This document shows positions 1 through 6,322 of a stretch of 64,000 nt of DNA, piece by piece (position 1 is the first letter of the stretch; each line of letters starts with the position of its first letter). A program made the position numbers and the translations under genes. The stretch lies in contig NZ_CP014224.1 in NCBI RefSeq assembly GCF_001697185.1, forward strand, positions 3,363,058-3,427,057. Reading direction: 5' to 3'. The notes beneath the pieces were generated by a model. That model saw only the letters and a list, made by a program, of their open reading frames with translations. It was not told the DNA's origin and did no database searches. The stretch comes from Wenyingzhuangia fucanilytica. GTDB taxonomy: Bacteria; Bacteroidota; Bacteroidia; Flavobacteriales; Flavobacteriaceae.

Positions 1-953
1 TTGGATTCTTTTAAAGGCAAGGCCAACCAACGTTTTAACAAACGTGCTCCCATTGGGGAATTGGTTTGGTCTATAATGCTTAAAAGTGTAACGGCATTTT
101 CGTTGGTAGAATGATATAATTCCAAATTACGAACTGTAAACCTGTCCATCCAAACATATTCATTTTCGTGAACTCGTTGAATAGCAGTAATGTGATTTAG
201 TTGATTGTGTTGCGTTTCTGATAAATAGTATAAAATAGCTCCAGAAGAAATAATTCCTTCGGGCAAATTTTCTACACCATATCCTTTTAAAGAATTTACT
301 TTAAAGTGATTTAAAAGACTTTCAGTAGCAAATTCTATTTGAAAAACCCAATCATCTAAATAAAAAGTATGAAATCTATCTCCAAAAGTTTCGTTAAACA
401 AAACTTTGTTTTTCTTTTCTACTAAAACTTCACTTGGCGAAAAGTTTTGTAATAATTTATCTATATAAGCAGTATCTCCTTGAGCAGCTAAAAATTCTCC
501 TGTAGAAATATCCAAAAAAGAAACCCCTAAATTTTTCTTTCCAAAGTGTACAGAAGCTAAAAAGTTATTGTTTTTAGATTGTAAAACCTCATCATTTAAA
601 GCAACTCCCGGAGTTACTAATTCTGTAACACCACGTTTTACAATGGTTTTGGTCATTTTAGGGTCTTCTAACTGATCGCAAATAGCCACACGTAATCCAG
701 ATTTTACCAGTTTAGGTAAATAAGTGTTTAAGGAATGATGTGGAAATCCTGCCAATGCAGTTTCAGAATCGCTACCCGCTCCACGTTTGGTTAGGGTAAT
801 GTTTAAAACTTTAGCGGCTTTTATGGCATCGGTACCAAAAGTCTCGTAAAAATCTCCTACTCTAAACAACAACATCGCATCAGGATATTTAGCCTTAATA
901 CCGTTGTATTGTTTCATTAAAGGAGTTTCTTTTTTTGCTTTGGTTTTAGCCAC
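1..953 (-). CDS. mutS: DNA mismatch repair protein MutS, N-terminal part (cut by the window edge)
   Basis: MutS recognises mispaired bases and starts methyl-independent mismatch repair in the cytoplasm. About 317 codons of a protein that is usually near 870 are present; the rest lies beyond the left edge. The mismatch-binding motif is visible near residue 35 ([10 protein letters not shown], with the Phe-x-Glu that stacks on the mismatch). It is followed by the connector domain and the start of the lever domain (ending [17 protein letters not shown]). The start is a GTG at 951-953 giving [18 protein letters not shown], typical of flavobacterial MutS; the codons immediately upstream in frame (ATC ATA CTA) offer no start. 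It diverges from the RNA methyltransferase gene. The identification is secure; the start is well supported by family resemblance. Confidence 0.95.
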   Translation of the reverse strand, partial: MAKTKAKKETPLMKQYNGIKAKYPDAMLLFRVGDFYETFGTDAIKAAKVLNITLTKRGAGSDSETALAGFPHHSLNTYLPKLVKSGLRVAICDQLEDPKMTKTIVKRGVTELVTPGVALNDEVLQSKNNNFLASVHFGKKNLGVSFLDISTGEFLAAQGDTAYIDKLLQNFSPSEVLVEKKNKVLFNETFGDRFHTFYLDDWVFQIEFATESLLNHFKVNSLKGYGVENLPEGIISSGAILYYLSETQHNQLNHITAIQRVHENEYVWMDRFTVRNLELYHSTNENAVTLLSIIDQTNSPMGARLLKRWLALPLKES

Positions 954-1072
954 TAGTATGATTTTTTTTAGATTCTTAGCGAAATTAAATTTTTTAAGGA
1001 AAAGGAAGAAAGATAAGTTAAAAAGTTATTAAGGTTCTATTGACAATTTCATCAGTTTTAATAGAAATACGC

Positions 1073-1080
1073 TAATTTTG
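1073..1080 (+). promoter_or_regulatory. Flavobacterial -7 promoter box for the SPOUT methyltransferase gene
   Basis: TAATTTTG matches the Bacteroidota -7 consensus TAnnTTTG. No TTG lies at the ideal -33 distance. It would place the transcript start near 1086, which rules out the in-frame TTG at 1078 as start codon and favours the ATG at 1102. Confidence 0.5.
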
Positions 1081-1101
1081 ACACTTCTTAAAATAAAAAC
1101 G

Positions 1102-1632
1102 ATGCGTAAACTTAAAAACAAAGAATTAAATAGGTTAGATGTTGAGGCTTTTAAAGCATCAGATAAAACACCTTTAATTGTAGTTTTAGACAATATTAGA
1201 AGTTTAAATAATATTGGTTCTGTGTTTAGAACAAGTGATGCATTTGTAATTGAGAAAATTTATTTGTGTGGAATTACAGCTACTCCGCCCAACAAAGAAA
1301 TTCACAAAACAGCTTTGGGAGCTACAGAATCTGTAGATTGGGAATATGTAGAAGATACCTTGACTTTGGTTGAAAAATTAAAAGCAGATCAGGTAAAAGT
1401 TTGTGCCATTGAACAGGCAGAAAACAGTGTGAAATTACAAGACTTTACAGTAGAACCAAATCAGAAATATGCGATTGTGATGGGGAATGAGGTTAAAGGT
1501 GTTCAGCAAGAAGTAATTAACCAATCTGATTTTTGTATTGAAATTCCACAATACGGAACCAAACACTCTTTAAACATTTCTGTTACTACCGGAATTGTAC
1601 TTTGGGATTTATTTAAAAAGTTTAAGTTTTAA
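1102..1632 (+). CDS. TrmH/SpoU-family (SPOUT) RNA 2'-O-methyltransferase
   Basis: A 176-residue protein that is essentially a bare SPOUT domain. It transfers a methyl group from S-adenosylmethionine to a ribose 2'-OH of tRNA or rRNA. The three SpoU motifs are clear: motif 1 DNIRSLNNIGSVFRTSD near residue 30, motif 2 VMGNEVKGV near 130, and motif 3 IPQYGTKHSLNISVTTG near 150, which forms the trefoil knot that binds the cofactor. There is no N-terminal substrate-binding domain, so the RNA target cannot be told; it resembles the short TrmL/TrmH-like group. An upstream in-frame TTG at 1078 lies inside a promoter -7 box, so the ATG at 1102 (MRKLKNKEL) is preferred. Divergent from mutS. Confidence 0.9.
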   Translation: MRKLKNKELNRLDVEAFKASDKTPLIVVLDNIRSLNNIGSVFRTSDAFVIEKIYLCGITATPPNKEIHKTALGATESVDWEYVEDTLTLVEKLKADQVKVCAIEQAENSVKLQDFTVEPNQKYAIVMGNEVKGVQQEVINQSDFCIEIPQYGTKHSLNISVTTGIVLWDLFKKFKF

Positions 1633-1664
1633 AATCTTTTTGTTTTTTTTCTCGTATGTAAAAT

Positions 1665-2408
1665 ATGAGGAAATTCTTTTTAATAATATTTGGGGTTTTG
1701 TTTTTTGCAATTGGATGCAGTAGTGAATCTATTGCTGCTGAGGAGGTTGTTTATAACTCTGTAGATAATGAAGATATCACAGTTGATAGCTTAGGTTTAA
1801 ATGGCAGTTATAAAATATTGTCTTTGGGAGATAGTTATACTATTGGACAAAGTGTTTGTAATACTTGTCGTTTTCCAGAGCAATTAAAACAAAAAATATT
1901 GAGTGGTTTTTCTGATGTAAAAACTATTGATTTAAAAATTGTAGCCAGAACAGGGTGGACAACCACAAATCTTTTAAATTCATTATCCTCTCAAGAAATA
2001 GGGATGGATTATGATTTTGTGACTTTATTAATAGGAGTAAATAATCAATATCAAGGAATATCTTTAGAGGTTTATAAAAAGGAATTTCCAGAATTGGTTG
2101 CTAAAGCAATTACTTACGCTAATGGCGATATTAATCATGTAGTTGTGTTGTCTATTCCAGACTATGCTTATACTCCCTTTGGGCAAGGAGATTCAACTAT
2201 TTCAGAAGAAATATTGGATTACAATCAATTTGCCAAAAACTATTGTGAGGCTAATGGAATTACTTTTTTGAATATTACGGATATTACCCAACAAGGTTTA
2301 AATAATCCTGCTTTGGTAGCTAATGATGATTTACACCCGTCTGCTTTGTCCTATGAAAAATTTGTAAAAAGATTATTGCCTTTGTTTATAGAAAAAATGA
2401 AGGACTAA
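1665..2408 (+). CDS. SGNH/GDSL-family hydrolase, predicted lipoprotein
   Basis: A 247-residue exported esterase/lipase-type hydrolase. An N-terminal signal peptide (MRKFFLIIFGVLFFAIGC) ends in a lipobox with Cys18, so it is predicted to be lipid-anchored. The SGNH blocks are visible: block I SLGDSYTIGQ carries the nucleophile Ser; block III reads GVNN where GxND is usual, with the Asn kept; block V DDLHPS supplies the catalytic Asp and His. The substrate is unknown. Its stop codon overlaps that of the convergent gene at 2405, so the two mRNAs overlap tail to tail with no room for a terminator. Fold assignment is confident, function is not. Confidence 0.85.
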   Translation: MRKFFLIIFGVLFFAIGCSSESIAAEEVVYNSVDNEDITVDSLGLNGSYKILSLGDSYTIGQSVCNTCRFPEQLKQKILSGFSDVKTIDLKIVARTGWTTTNLLNSLSSQEIGMDYDFVTLLIGVNNQYQGISLEVYKKEFPELVAKAITYANGDINHVVVLSIPDYAYTPFGQGDSTISEEILDYNQFAKNYCEANGITFLNITDITQQGLNNPALVANDDLHPSALSYEKFVKRLLPLFIEKMKD

Positions 2409-3724
2409 AATTTATAGTTAACACCTGTAGAAACCCCTAATAAATAAGGTTTATTATCTGTGTTGTTAAAAGTTTGTGTTTGCATTTTTAACATAGGTGA
2501 TAGGTTAAAAAACCACTTATTGCTAAAGTGATACTCTACAGCAGTTCCTAGGTTAAAACTAAAGTTTACATCGTTTAAGTTAGTAGCTTCTCCGTCTGAA
2601 TAACTAAAGTTTGGATTTTCAACCTGTAAGTTGTTGGTGGTTAAAAATAAGCTGCTCAACCCTCCAACCAAATGAAATTGAAGTTTGTTGGTTTCAAACA
2701 ATTGATAGTTTACTTCAATAGGAATTTCTATATACCCAAAACTTTGTCTAAGTTGATTGTTACTAGTGTTGTTTTGGACTAGTTCGTTAATCATTTTGTT
2801 GTTTGCAACATTACTAATTTCGCTGTTTTTATCAATAGTCGGTTTACTAATGTTATTGCTAGAGTTTGCAAATGAAGAACTCCTGTTGATACTTGCAATA
2901 CTGATGTTCTCTGTGGTTTGTGCCAAATCCATTTTATGAATCCCTGTCTGAACTCTCCACTTTTTAGAAACTTGATAAGCGATTTTTAAACCAAAAGAAA
3001 TTGAGTTTTCTCCATTTTTTTGAGCATGGTCTAAACGACTATCAACTGGCGATTTGTTTGAAAGGGTATTGTAGAATAATTCAGAAACTACTGGTGCTAT
3101 ACTCCAGTGTTTTTTAGGATTAGTTGTATTTGGAACTTCCTTTTTTACTACATCTGCTAAATCTTGTTTTTTAGAAATACTAGCAATAGTTGTAGGTTGT
3201 TCAATATTATTTTTAGGGCTATCTGTTTTTGTGTTTTGGTTGGGTTTTATTATTTCTGCAGTGGCAAAATTATTTTTAATCGCTTTAGGGGTGTTGTTGG
3301 TTGTTTTAAAATTATTAGGAGTTGGGATATTATTGTTAGGAGTTTTGTTTTTATGAATATTGCTACTTAAGTGTTTTTTGTTTTTAGGGGTGTCTGTTTT
3401 TGTGTTACTCGCAATATTAGGCAGCGAGTGTTCTTTTGTAGTATTTTTATTGGTCAAAATGGTGTCAACATTTTTTTTGTTTTCAATCACTGTTTTTGTC
3501 GCCACTTGTGGGTTTACTTCATTAGTGTTGTTGTTAAAAAGAAAAAATCCAATAACAAACAAAGCAGCAACAGTACCTGAAAACCACCAAATAAAACCTT
3601 TCTTAGATTTTTTAGGGCTAGCCATAGATTGTTCAATTTTATTCCAAACCGCTGGGTTTGGCGTCATTTCCAAATCCTTTAGTTTTTCTTGAAACAATCT
3701 TTCTATGTTTTTTGGTTCCTTCAT
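2405..3724 (-). CDS. Anti-sigma-like membrane protein with C-terminal outer-membrane beta-barrel-like domain
   Basis: A 439-residue protein immediately downstream of an ECF sigma gene (stop 3725-3727, this ATG 3722-3724, no gap), so the two are surely co-expressed. Its first 43 residues are soluble and charged (IERLFQEKLKDLEMTPNPAVW). A single membrane helix follows at about 44-63, then a 140-residue Asn/Thr/Lys/Pro-rich spacer. The C-terminal ~230 residues have the aromatic-alternating strands and final Phe of small outer-membrane barrels (ending GVSTGVNYKF). Location and order suggest an anti-sigma factor whose sensor part reaches the outer membrane. That is inference: no zinc-binding anti-sigma motif is present. 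Alternatively it is a plain porin-family protein with an unusual anchor. Confidence 0.6.
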   Translation of the reverse strand: MKEPKNIERLFQEKLKDLEMTPNPAVWNKIEQSMASPKKSKKGFIWWFSGTVAALFVIGFFLFNNNTNEVNPQVATKTVIENKKNVDTILTNKNTTKEHSLPNIASNTKTDTPKNKKHLSSNIHKNKTPNNNIPTPNNFKTTNNTPKAIKNNFATAEIIKPNQNTKTDSPKNNIEQPTTIASISKKQDLADVVKKEVPNTTNPKKHWSIAPVVSELFYNTLSNKSPVDSRLDHAQKNGENSISFGLKIAYQVSKKWRVQTGIHKMDLAQTTENISIASINRSSSFANSSNNISKPTIDKNSEISNVANNKMINELVQNNTSNNQLRQSFGYIEIPIEVNYQLFETNKLQFHLVGGLSSLFLTTNNLQVENPNFSYSDGEATNLNDVNFSFNLGTAVEYHFSNKWFFNLSPMLKMQTQTFNNTDNKPYLLGVSTGVNYKF

Positions 3725-4264
3725 TTATATGGAATTCAGATTTTGTTGCTGATGAGTTTCTAATGTTGTTTTTAAAATCATTTTGGCTCTAGATAAATTA
3801 GATTTTGACGTCCCTTCTGATATGGCTAACATTTTAGCAATTTCTTTATGAGAATAACCATCTAGCACATAAAGGTTAAAAACCAATCTATATCTGTTAG
3901 GAAGTTTTTGAATACACGTCAACAATTCGTCAATACTAGTGTTTTCTTCATCAATTTCTACCTCGGTATCTTCTAGATGTTCTTCGGTTAATAAAGGAAA
4001 AACCTTTTCTTTTCTATACTTTTCTAAAGCCGTATTAATCACGATTCTTTTCATCCAACCTTCAAAGGAACCTTTGTGTTGGTATTGATCTATTTTTTTT
4101 AAAATACTAATAAATCCATCGTGTAAAGTATCTTCTGCTTCTTCTTGATTGCGCGAATATTTGTAGCAAACTGCATAAAGTTTAGGAGCAAACAACTCAT
4201 ATAGCTTAGATTGCGATTGAGTTTTGTTTTGCTGGCATTCTTTAATGAGCTTTTTAATATCCAT
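3725..4264 (-). CDS. ECF-type RNA polymerase sigma factor
   Basis: A 179-residue sigma-70-family factor with only regions 2 and 4. Region 2 covers about residues 15-85 (LYELFAPKLYAVCYKYSRN, then EDTLHDGFISILKKI and FEGWMKRIVINTALEKYRKEK). Region 4 covers about 105-165 (LPNRYRLVFNLYVLDGYSHKEIA with a helix-turn-helix AISEGTSKSNLSRAK). It directs RNA polymerase to a specialised promoter set in response to envelope or extracellular signals. It is the first gene of a two-gene unit with the putative anti-sigma/barrel protein. A nearby duplicated GCAACCTTT...CATCTATT element at 4745-4893 is a candidate target, by proximity only. Confidence 0.92.
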   Translation of the reverse strand: MDIKKLIKECQQNKTQSQSKLYELFAPKLYAVCYKYSRNQEEAEDTLHDGFISILKKIDQYQHKGSFEGWMKRIVINTALEKYRKEKVFPLLTEEHLEDTEVEIDEENTSIDELLTCIQKLPNRYRLVFNLYVLDGYSHKEIAKMLAISEGTSKSNLSRAKMILKTTLETHQQQNLNSI

Positions 4265-4295
4265 ACATTAGATTACGAATGATACTAATTTAGTT

Positions 4296-4721
4296 CTAAT
4301 TTTGACTAGAATCAATTACTGGTACGGTAAAGGTTTCGTAAATGTCATCATCATTTTCGTCTTTACCTTTCCAAATTTTAAAGATATACTCATCTTCTTG
4401 AGCAGCAGTTAATTTAAATGTGTAATCTTTGTTAATTACTGGCCCAGTTGCCGATACATCTTCGTTAACATAAGAAATAACCGCTACAATTCTTTCCTTG
4501 TTGTTGTGTTCAAAATACAATTGATAAAAGTTATGTGAACTATTTGGTAAGTTATAGTTGATGGTGATATCATACTTTTCATTTAATTCAAAAGAACTTG
4601 GTAAAGTAATAGATTCAACAGGTAGGGTATCAAAACGATAGTTTAAGTTACAGTCATCATCATCTTTTATACATGATGTTAAAAAAAGTGCGAAAATTGA
4701 AATAAATAATAAACGTTTCAT
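4296..4721 (-). CDS. Small lipoprotein of unknown function
   Basis: A 141-residue predicted lipoprotein: MKRLLFISIFALFLTSC is a lipoprotein signal peptide with the acylated Cys at 17, followed by an acidic run (IKDDDDCN). The mature part looks like a single beta-sandwich-sized domain with no motif I recognise; acidic tracts (WKGKDENDDDIYETF) occur near the C-terminus. The frame stays open another 23 codons upstream, but those codons have no signal-peptide character and overlap the promoter-like element, so the ATG at 4719-4721 is chosen. It lies upstream of the ECF sigma gene on the same strand and is preceded by a duplicated promoter/leader. Possibly a target or sensor of that sigma system (inference). 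Confidence 0.75.
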   Translation of the reverse strand: MKRLLFISIFALFLTSCIKDDDDCNLNYRFDTLPVESITLPSSFELNEKYDITINYNLPNSSHNFYQLYFEHNNKERIVAVISYVNEDVSATGPVINKDYTFKLTAAQEDEYIFKIWKGKDENDDDIYETFTVPVIDSSQN

Positions 4722-4731
4722 AATTTTTTGA

Positions 4732-4839
4732 TTAATGGTTTCTATTAAATAGATGTTGAACTTTGCGAAAGGTTGCGTTGAGGTTGTCAAAAAAAAATAA
4801 AAGGTAAACTAGGCTAATAATAAAGGTTAAACGTATCAT
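4732..4839 (-). CDS. Short open frame (35 codons), possible leader peptide or remnant of a duplicated lipoprotein gene
   Basis: The frame starts at the ATG 4837-4839, placed relative to the second copy of the duplicated promoter-like element just as the lipoprotein ATG is placed relative to the first. It reads MIRLTFIISLVYLLFFF and then runs through the first promoter copy to a TAA at 4732-4734, ten bases before the lipoprotein start. The N-terminus resembles the signal peptide of the downstream lipoprotein but lacks the lipobox Cys. It could be a decayed paralogue, a small membrane peptide, or nothing that is translated. Confidence 0.35.
   Translation of the reverse strand: MIRLTFIISLVYLLFFFDNLNATFRKVQHLFNRNH
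4745..4778 (-). promoter_or_regulatory. ECF-type promoter candidate, copy 1 (for the lipoprotein at 4296-4721)
   Basis: On the minus strand ACGCAACCTTT (4778-4768) is followed after 12 nt by CATCTATTTAA (4755-4745), then the lipoprotein ATG about 24 nt on. An AAC-containing -35 and a TC-containing -10 are usual for ECF sigma factors, and the element differs from the housekeeping TAnnTTTG type. The assignment rests on the conserved second copy and the neighbouring sigma gene. Confidence 0.5.
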
Positions 4840-4859
4840 ATCTTTTTAATTGGGGTTTA

Positions 4860-4893
4860 TTAAATAGATGCAATCCTTTATAAAAGGTTGCGT
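4860..4893 (-). promoter_or_regulatory. ECF-type promoter candidate, copy 2 (for the short frame at 4732-4839)
   Basis: Same arrangement as copy 1: ACGCAACCTTT (4893-4883), 12-nt spacer of different sequence, CATCTATTTAA (4870-4860), ATG about 21 nt downstream. Conservation of both boxes and of the spacer length while the spacer sequence has drifted argues for selection on a promoter. Confidence 0.5.
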
Positions 4894-4974
4894 GACAAAT
4901 TTCTGAAATAAGTATAATTAGAACTATGATTAAAATCATAATCCTCTGTTTTATAGTGTAATAAAGTTTTTTGC

Positions 4975-5454
4975 TTATTGTTTGGTGTTAATAACCAATG
5001 GAATGGTGTAAGTGGAGGTTACAGGAATTCCTCTTTTTTGCGCAGGATGTATGGCAGGTAAAGATTGGATGATCTTTTGAATTTCTATAGATAAATTAGG
5101 GATTTTTATTTTTAAAGAATCTTTAGCAATTATCTTGTTGCATAAAAAAACGCCATTTTTATCAATGGTAAAATTAATTTGTAAAGTGTCAGAAATATTT
5201 TCTTTACTAATAAATTTTAAATGTTGAACTCGACTACTAATTTCTTGATGAATGGATTGTTCAAAACAAGTTTTACTTTCTTCAAAATTTAATAAAGCAT
5301 CGCAGTTTTTAAATTGTGGAAACTGATCTATTTGCGTAAAATCTATAGCCTCAATTTTTTTAGACTCTCCTTTGCATAGTGCGGAGGTCACCGAACAAAT
5401 CTTTTCGCAAGAGAAAAGAGTCAAAGCTAAAATAATGGCAATTAGTTTGTTCAT
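4975..5454 (-). CDS. Small lipoprotein with TonB C-terminal-like domain
   Basis: A 159-residue predicted lipoprotein (MNKLIAIILALTLFSC, acyl Cys16). The mature part resembles the TonB_C fold found in many small flavobacterial proteins: an entry segment IDQFPQFKNCDALLNFEESKTCF with paired cysteines, a central strand INFTIDKNGVFLCNKI, and the tail LPAIHPAQKRGIPVTSTYTIPLVI, which matches the usual 'PA..kGkpV...y.iPi.F' ending. It cannot be a classical TonB because it has no inner-membrane helix or proline-rich linker. It may bind TonB-box-like partners in the periplasm, or the fold may be reused. The gene is alone and divergent from the DUF456 gene. Confidence 0.7.
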   Translation of the reverse strand: MNKLIAIILALTLFSCEKICSVTSALCKGESKKIEAIDFTQIDQFPQFKNCDALLNFEESKTCFEQSIHQEISSRVQHLKFISKENISDTLQINFTIDKNGVFLCNKIIAKDSLKIKIPNLSIEIQKIIQSLPAIHPAQKRGIPVTSTYTIPLVINTKQ

Positions 5455-5530
5455 GTGTATATGCTCGTTAAGTTCAAAAATACATTTTTTTAAGAAGATT
5501 GCTGTATATTGCTTTAAAAGAAAGGCTGTT

Positions 5531-6028
5531 ATGGATTATATATTACTGTTTTTTGGTTTTTTTCTGGTTATTGGAGGAATTATAGGTTCTTTTTTACCCG
5601 TTGTGCCAGGTCCACCTACAGGTTGGTTGGGTTTGTTGTTGTTAAATTTAACATCAAAAGTAATAACAGATTGGACTTTTTTAGGAGTTACATTGGCCAT
5701 TGCCATACTCGTGGTAATTGCCGATTATATAATTCCTGCTTTAGGTGCTAAAAAGTTTGGTGGTAGTAAATATGGAATTTGGGGTTCAACCATTGGGTTG
5801 ATTGTAGGATTGCTTTTTACGCCAATAGGAATGATTTTATGTTTGTTTTTAGGAGCGTTTATAGGGGAGTTAATTCACGATAGTAAAAACATTCAAAAAG
5901 CAATTAAAGCCTCTTTAGGTTCAGTAATTGGGTTCTTTTTTTCTACAGCAATTAAGTTAATTGTAGGGATTGTTTTTTTGGTCTATTTTGTTAAAATAGT
6001 CATAGAAAACAAAGCTGCTTTCTTTTAA
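5531..6028 (+). CDS. DUF456-family integral membrane protein
   Basis: A 165-residue, mostly hydrophobic protein with about five membrane segments. It shows the glycine-rich DUF456 hallmarks: GGIIGSFLPVVPGPPTGWLG near residue 15, ADYIIPALGAKKFGGSKYGIWG near 65, and GLLFTPIGMILCLFLGAFIGEL near 95. No reaction has been assigned to the family. The frame is open upstream to 5372, but that part overlaps the divergent lipoprotein gene and is not membrane-like; the ATG at 5531 starts directly at the first helix. Confidence 0.85.
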   Translation: MDYILLFFGFFLVIGGIIGSFLPVVPGPPTGWLGLLLLNLTSKVITDWTFLGVTLAIAILVVIADYIIPALGAKKFGGSKYGIWGSTIGLIVGLLFTPIGMILCLFLGAFIGELIHDSKNIQKAIKASLGSVIGFFFSTAIKLIVGIVFLVYFVKIVIENKAAFF

Positions 6029-6044
6029 TAAAACAGTTGTAAAT

Positions 6045-6121
6045 AAAAAAAGCAACCCGTAAAAGGGAAGCTTTCCATTGGTAATTAAACCCTAAAACTA
6101 CTCTCGTAGTTCTACAACAAC
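6045..6121 (-). ncRNA. Small structured RNA, Flavo-1-like candidate, with its own terminator
   Basis: Read on the minus strand, a -7 box TACCTTTG (6133-6126) is followed by a roughly 77-nt region. It has a perfect 6-bp hairpin AACTAC-GAGA-GTAGTT (6111-6096, GNRA tetraloop), a conserved-looking linker (TTTAGGGTTTAATTACC), and a terminal hairpin AAAGC..CCC-loop-GGG..GCTTT ending in seven U (6051-6045). No coding frame of note is present. From memory the layout resembles the Flavo-1 RNA motif of Flavobacteria (a predicted trans-acting RNA of unknown role); I could not run a covariance model. It lies between the DUF456 gene and lysS, antisense to both. Confidence 0.6.
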
Positions 6122-6125
6122 AAGG

Positions 6126-6133
6126 CAAAGGTA
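6126..6133 (-). promoter_or_regulatory. -7 promoter box of the small RNA
   Basis: TACCTTTG on the minus strand (TAnnTTTG). The nearest TTG upstream (6163-6161) is 27 nt away, longer than the usual 17-23, so only the -7 box is convincing. Confidence 0.5.
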
Positions 6134-6272
6134 GTTTTTTTGATGAATTAAGCATAATACCAAGTTGTTTATTTTTAGTAGATTATTATGTATGCTGTTT
6201 CAAAATTTGTTTTACCAAATATTCAGCGTTAAATTCTCAATACTCAATACTTAGTACTCGATACTAAATCAT

Positions 6273-6280
6273 TATCTTTG
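6273..6280 (+). promoter_or_regulatory. -7 promoter box of lysS
   Basis: TATCTTTG (TAnnTTTG), 43 bases before the lysS ATG. It is preceded by a run of degenerate CTCAATACT/TAGTACT short repeats (6237-6270) where a -33 TTG would be expected but is absent. Confidence 0.45.
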
Positions 6281-6322
6281 CCAGCTAAGAATTAACGCAT
6301 TATACATTAAATAAGTACCAGC

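Larger units (their letters stand above)
4711..4895. repeat. Imperfect tandem duplication (about 115-bp period) of a promoter plus gene start
   Basis: Two imperfect copies, 4711-4780 and 4829-4895, share on the minus strand ACGCAACCTTT, a 12-nt spacer, CATCTATTTAATA, and about 21-24 nt later an ATG followed by similar codons (MKRLLFI versus MIRLTFI). The offset is 115 nt for both sequence blocks and 118 nt for the ATGs. It looks like an ancient local duplication of a promoter and 5' coding region. Confidence 0.7.

Noticed and set aside
2757..3692. Several plus-strand frames opposite the anti-sigma/barrel gene
   Set aside because: They are antisense to an Asn/Thr/Lys-rich low-complexity coding region, which opens long hydrophobic frames on the other strand by composition alone.
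4722..4790. N-terminal extension of the lipoprotein at 4296-4721
   Set aside because: The extra 23 codons coincide with the duplicated promoter-like element and place a signal peptide in mid-protein; the ATG at 4721 starts a normal lipoprotein signal.
4925..4940. Palindrome TATGATT-AA-AATCATA downstream of the TonB-like lipoprotein gene
   Set aside because: Short and AT-rich, without T tail on the minus strand; not convincing as terminator or operator.
5372..5530. N-terminal extension of the DUF456 protein
   Set aside because: It overlaps the divergent lipoprotein gene and is not hydrophobic; the family starts at the first membrane helix (ATG 5531).
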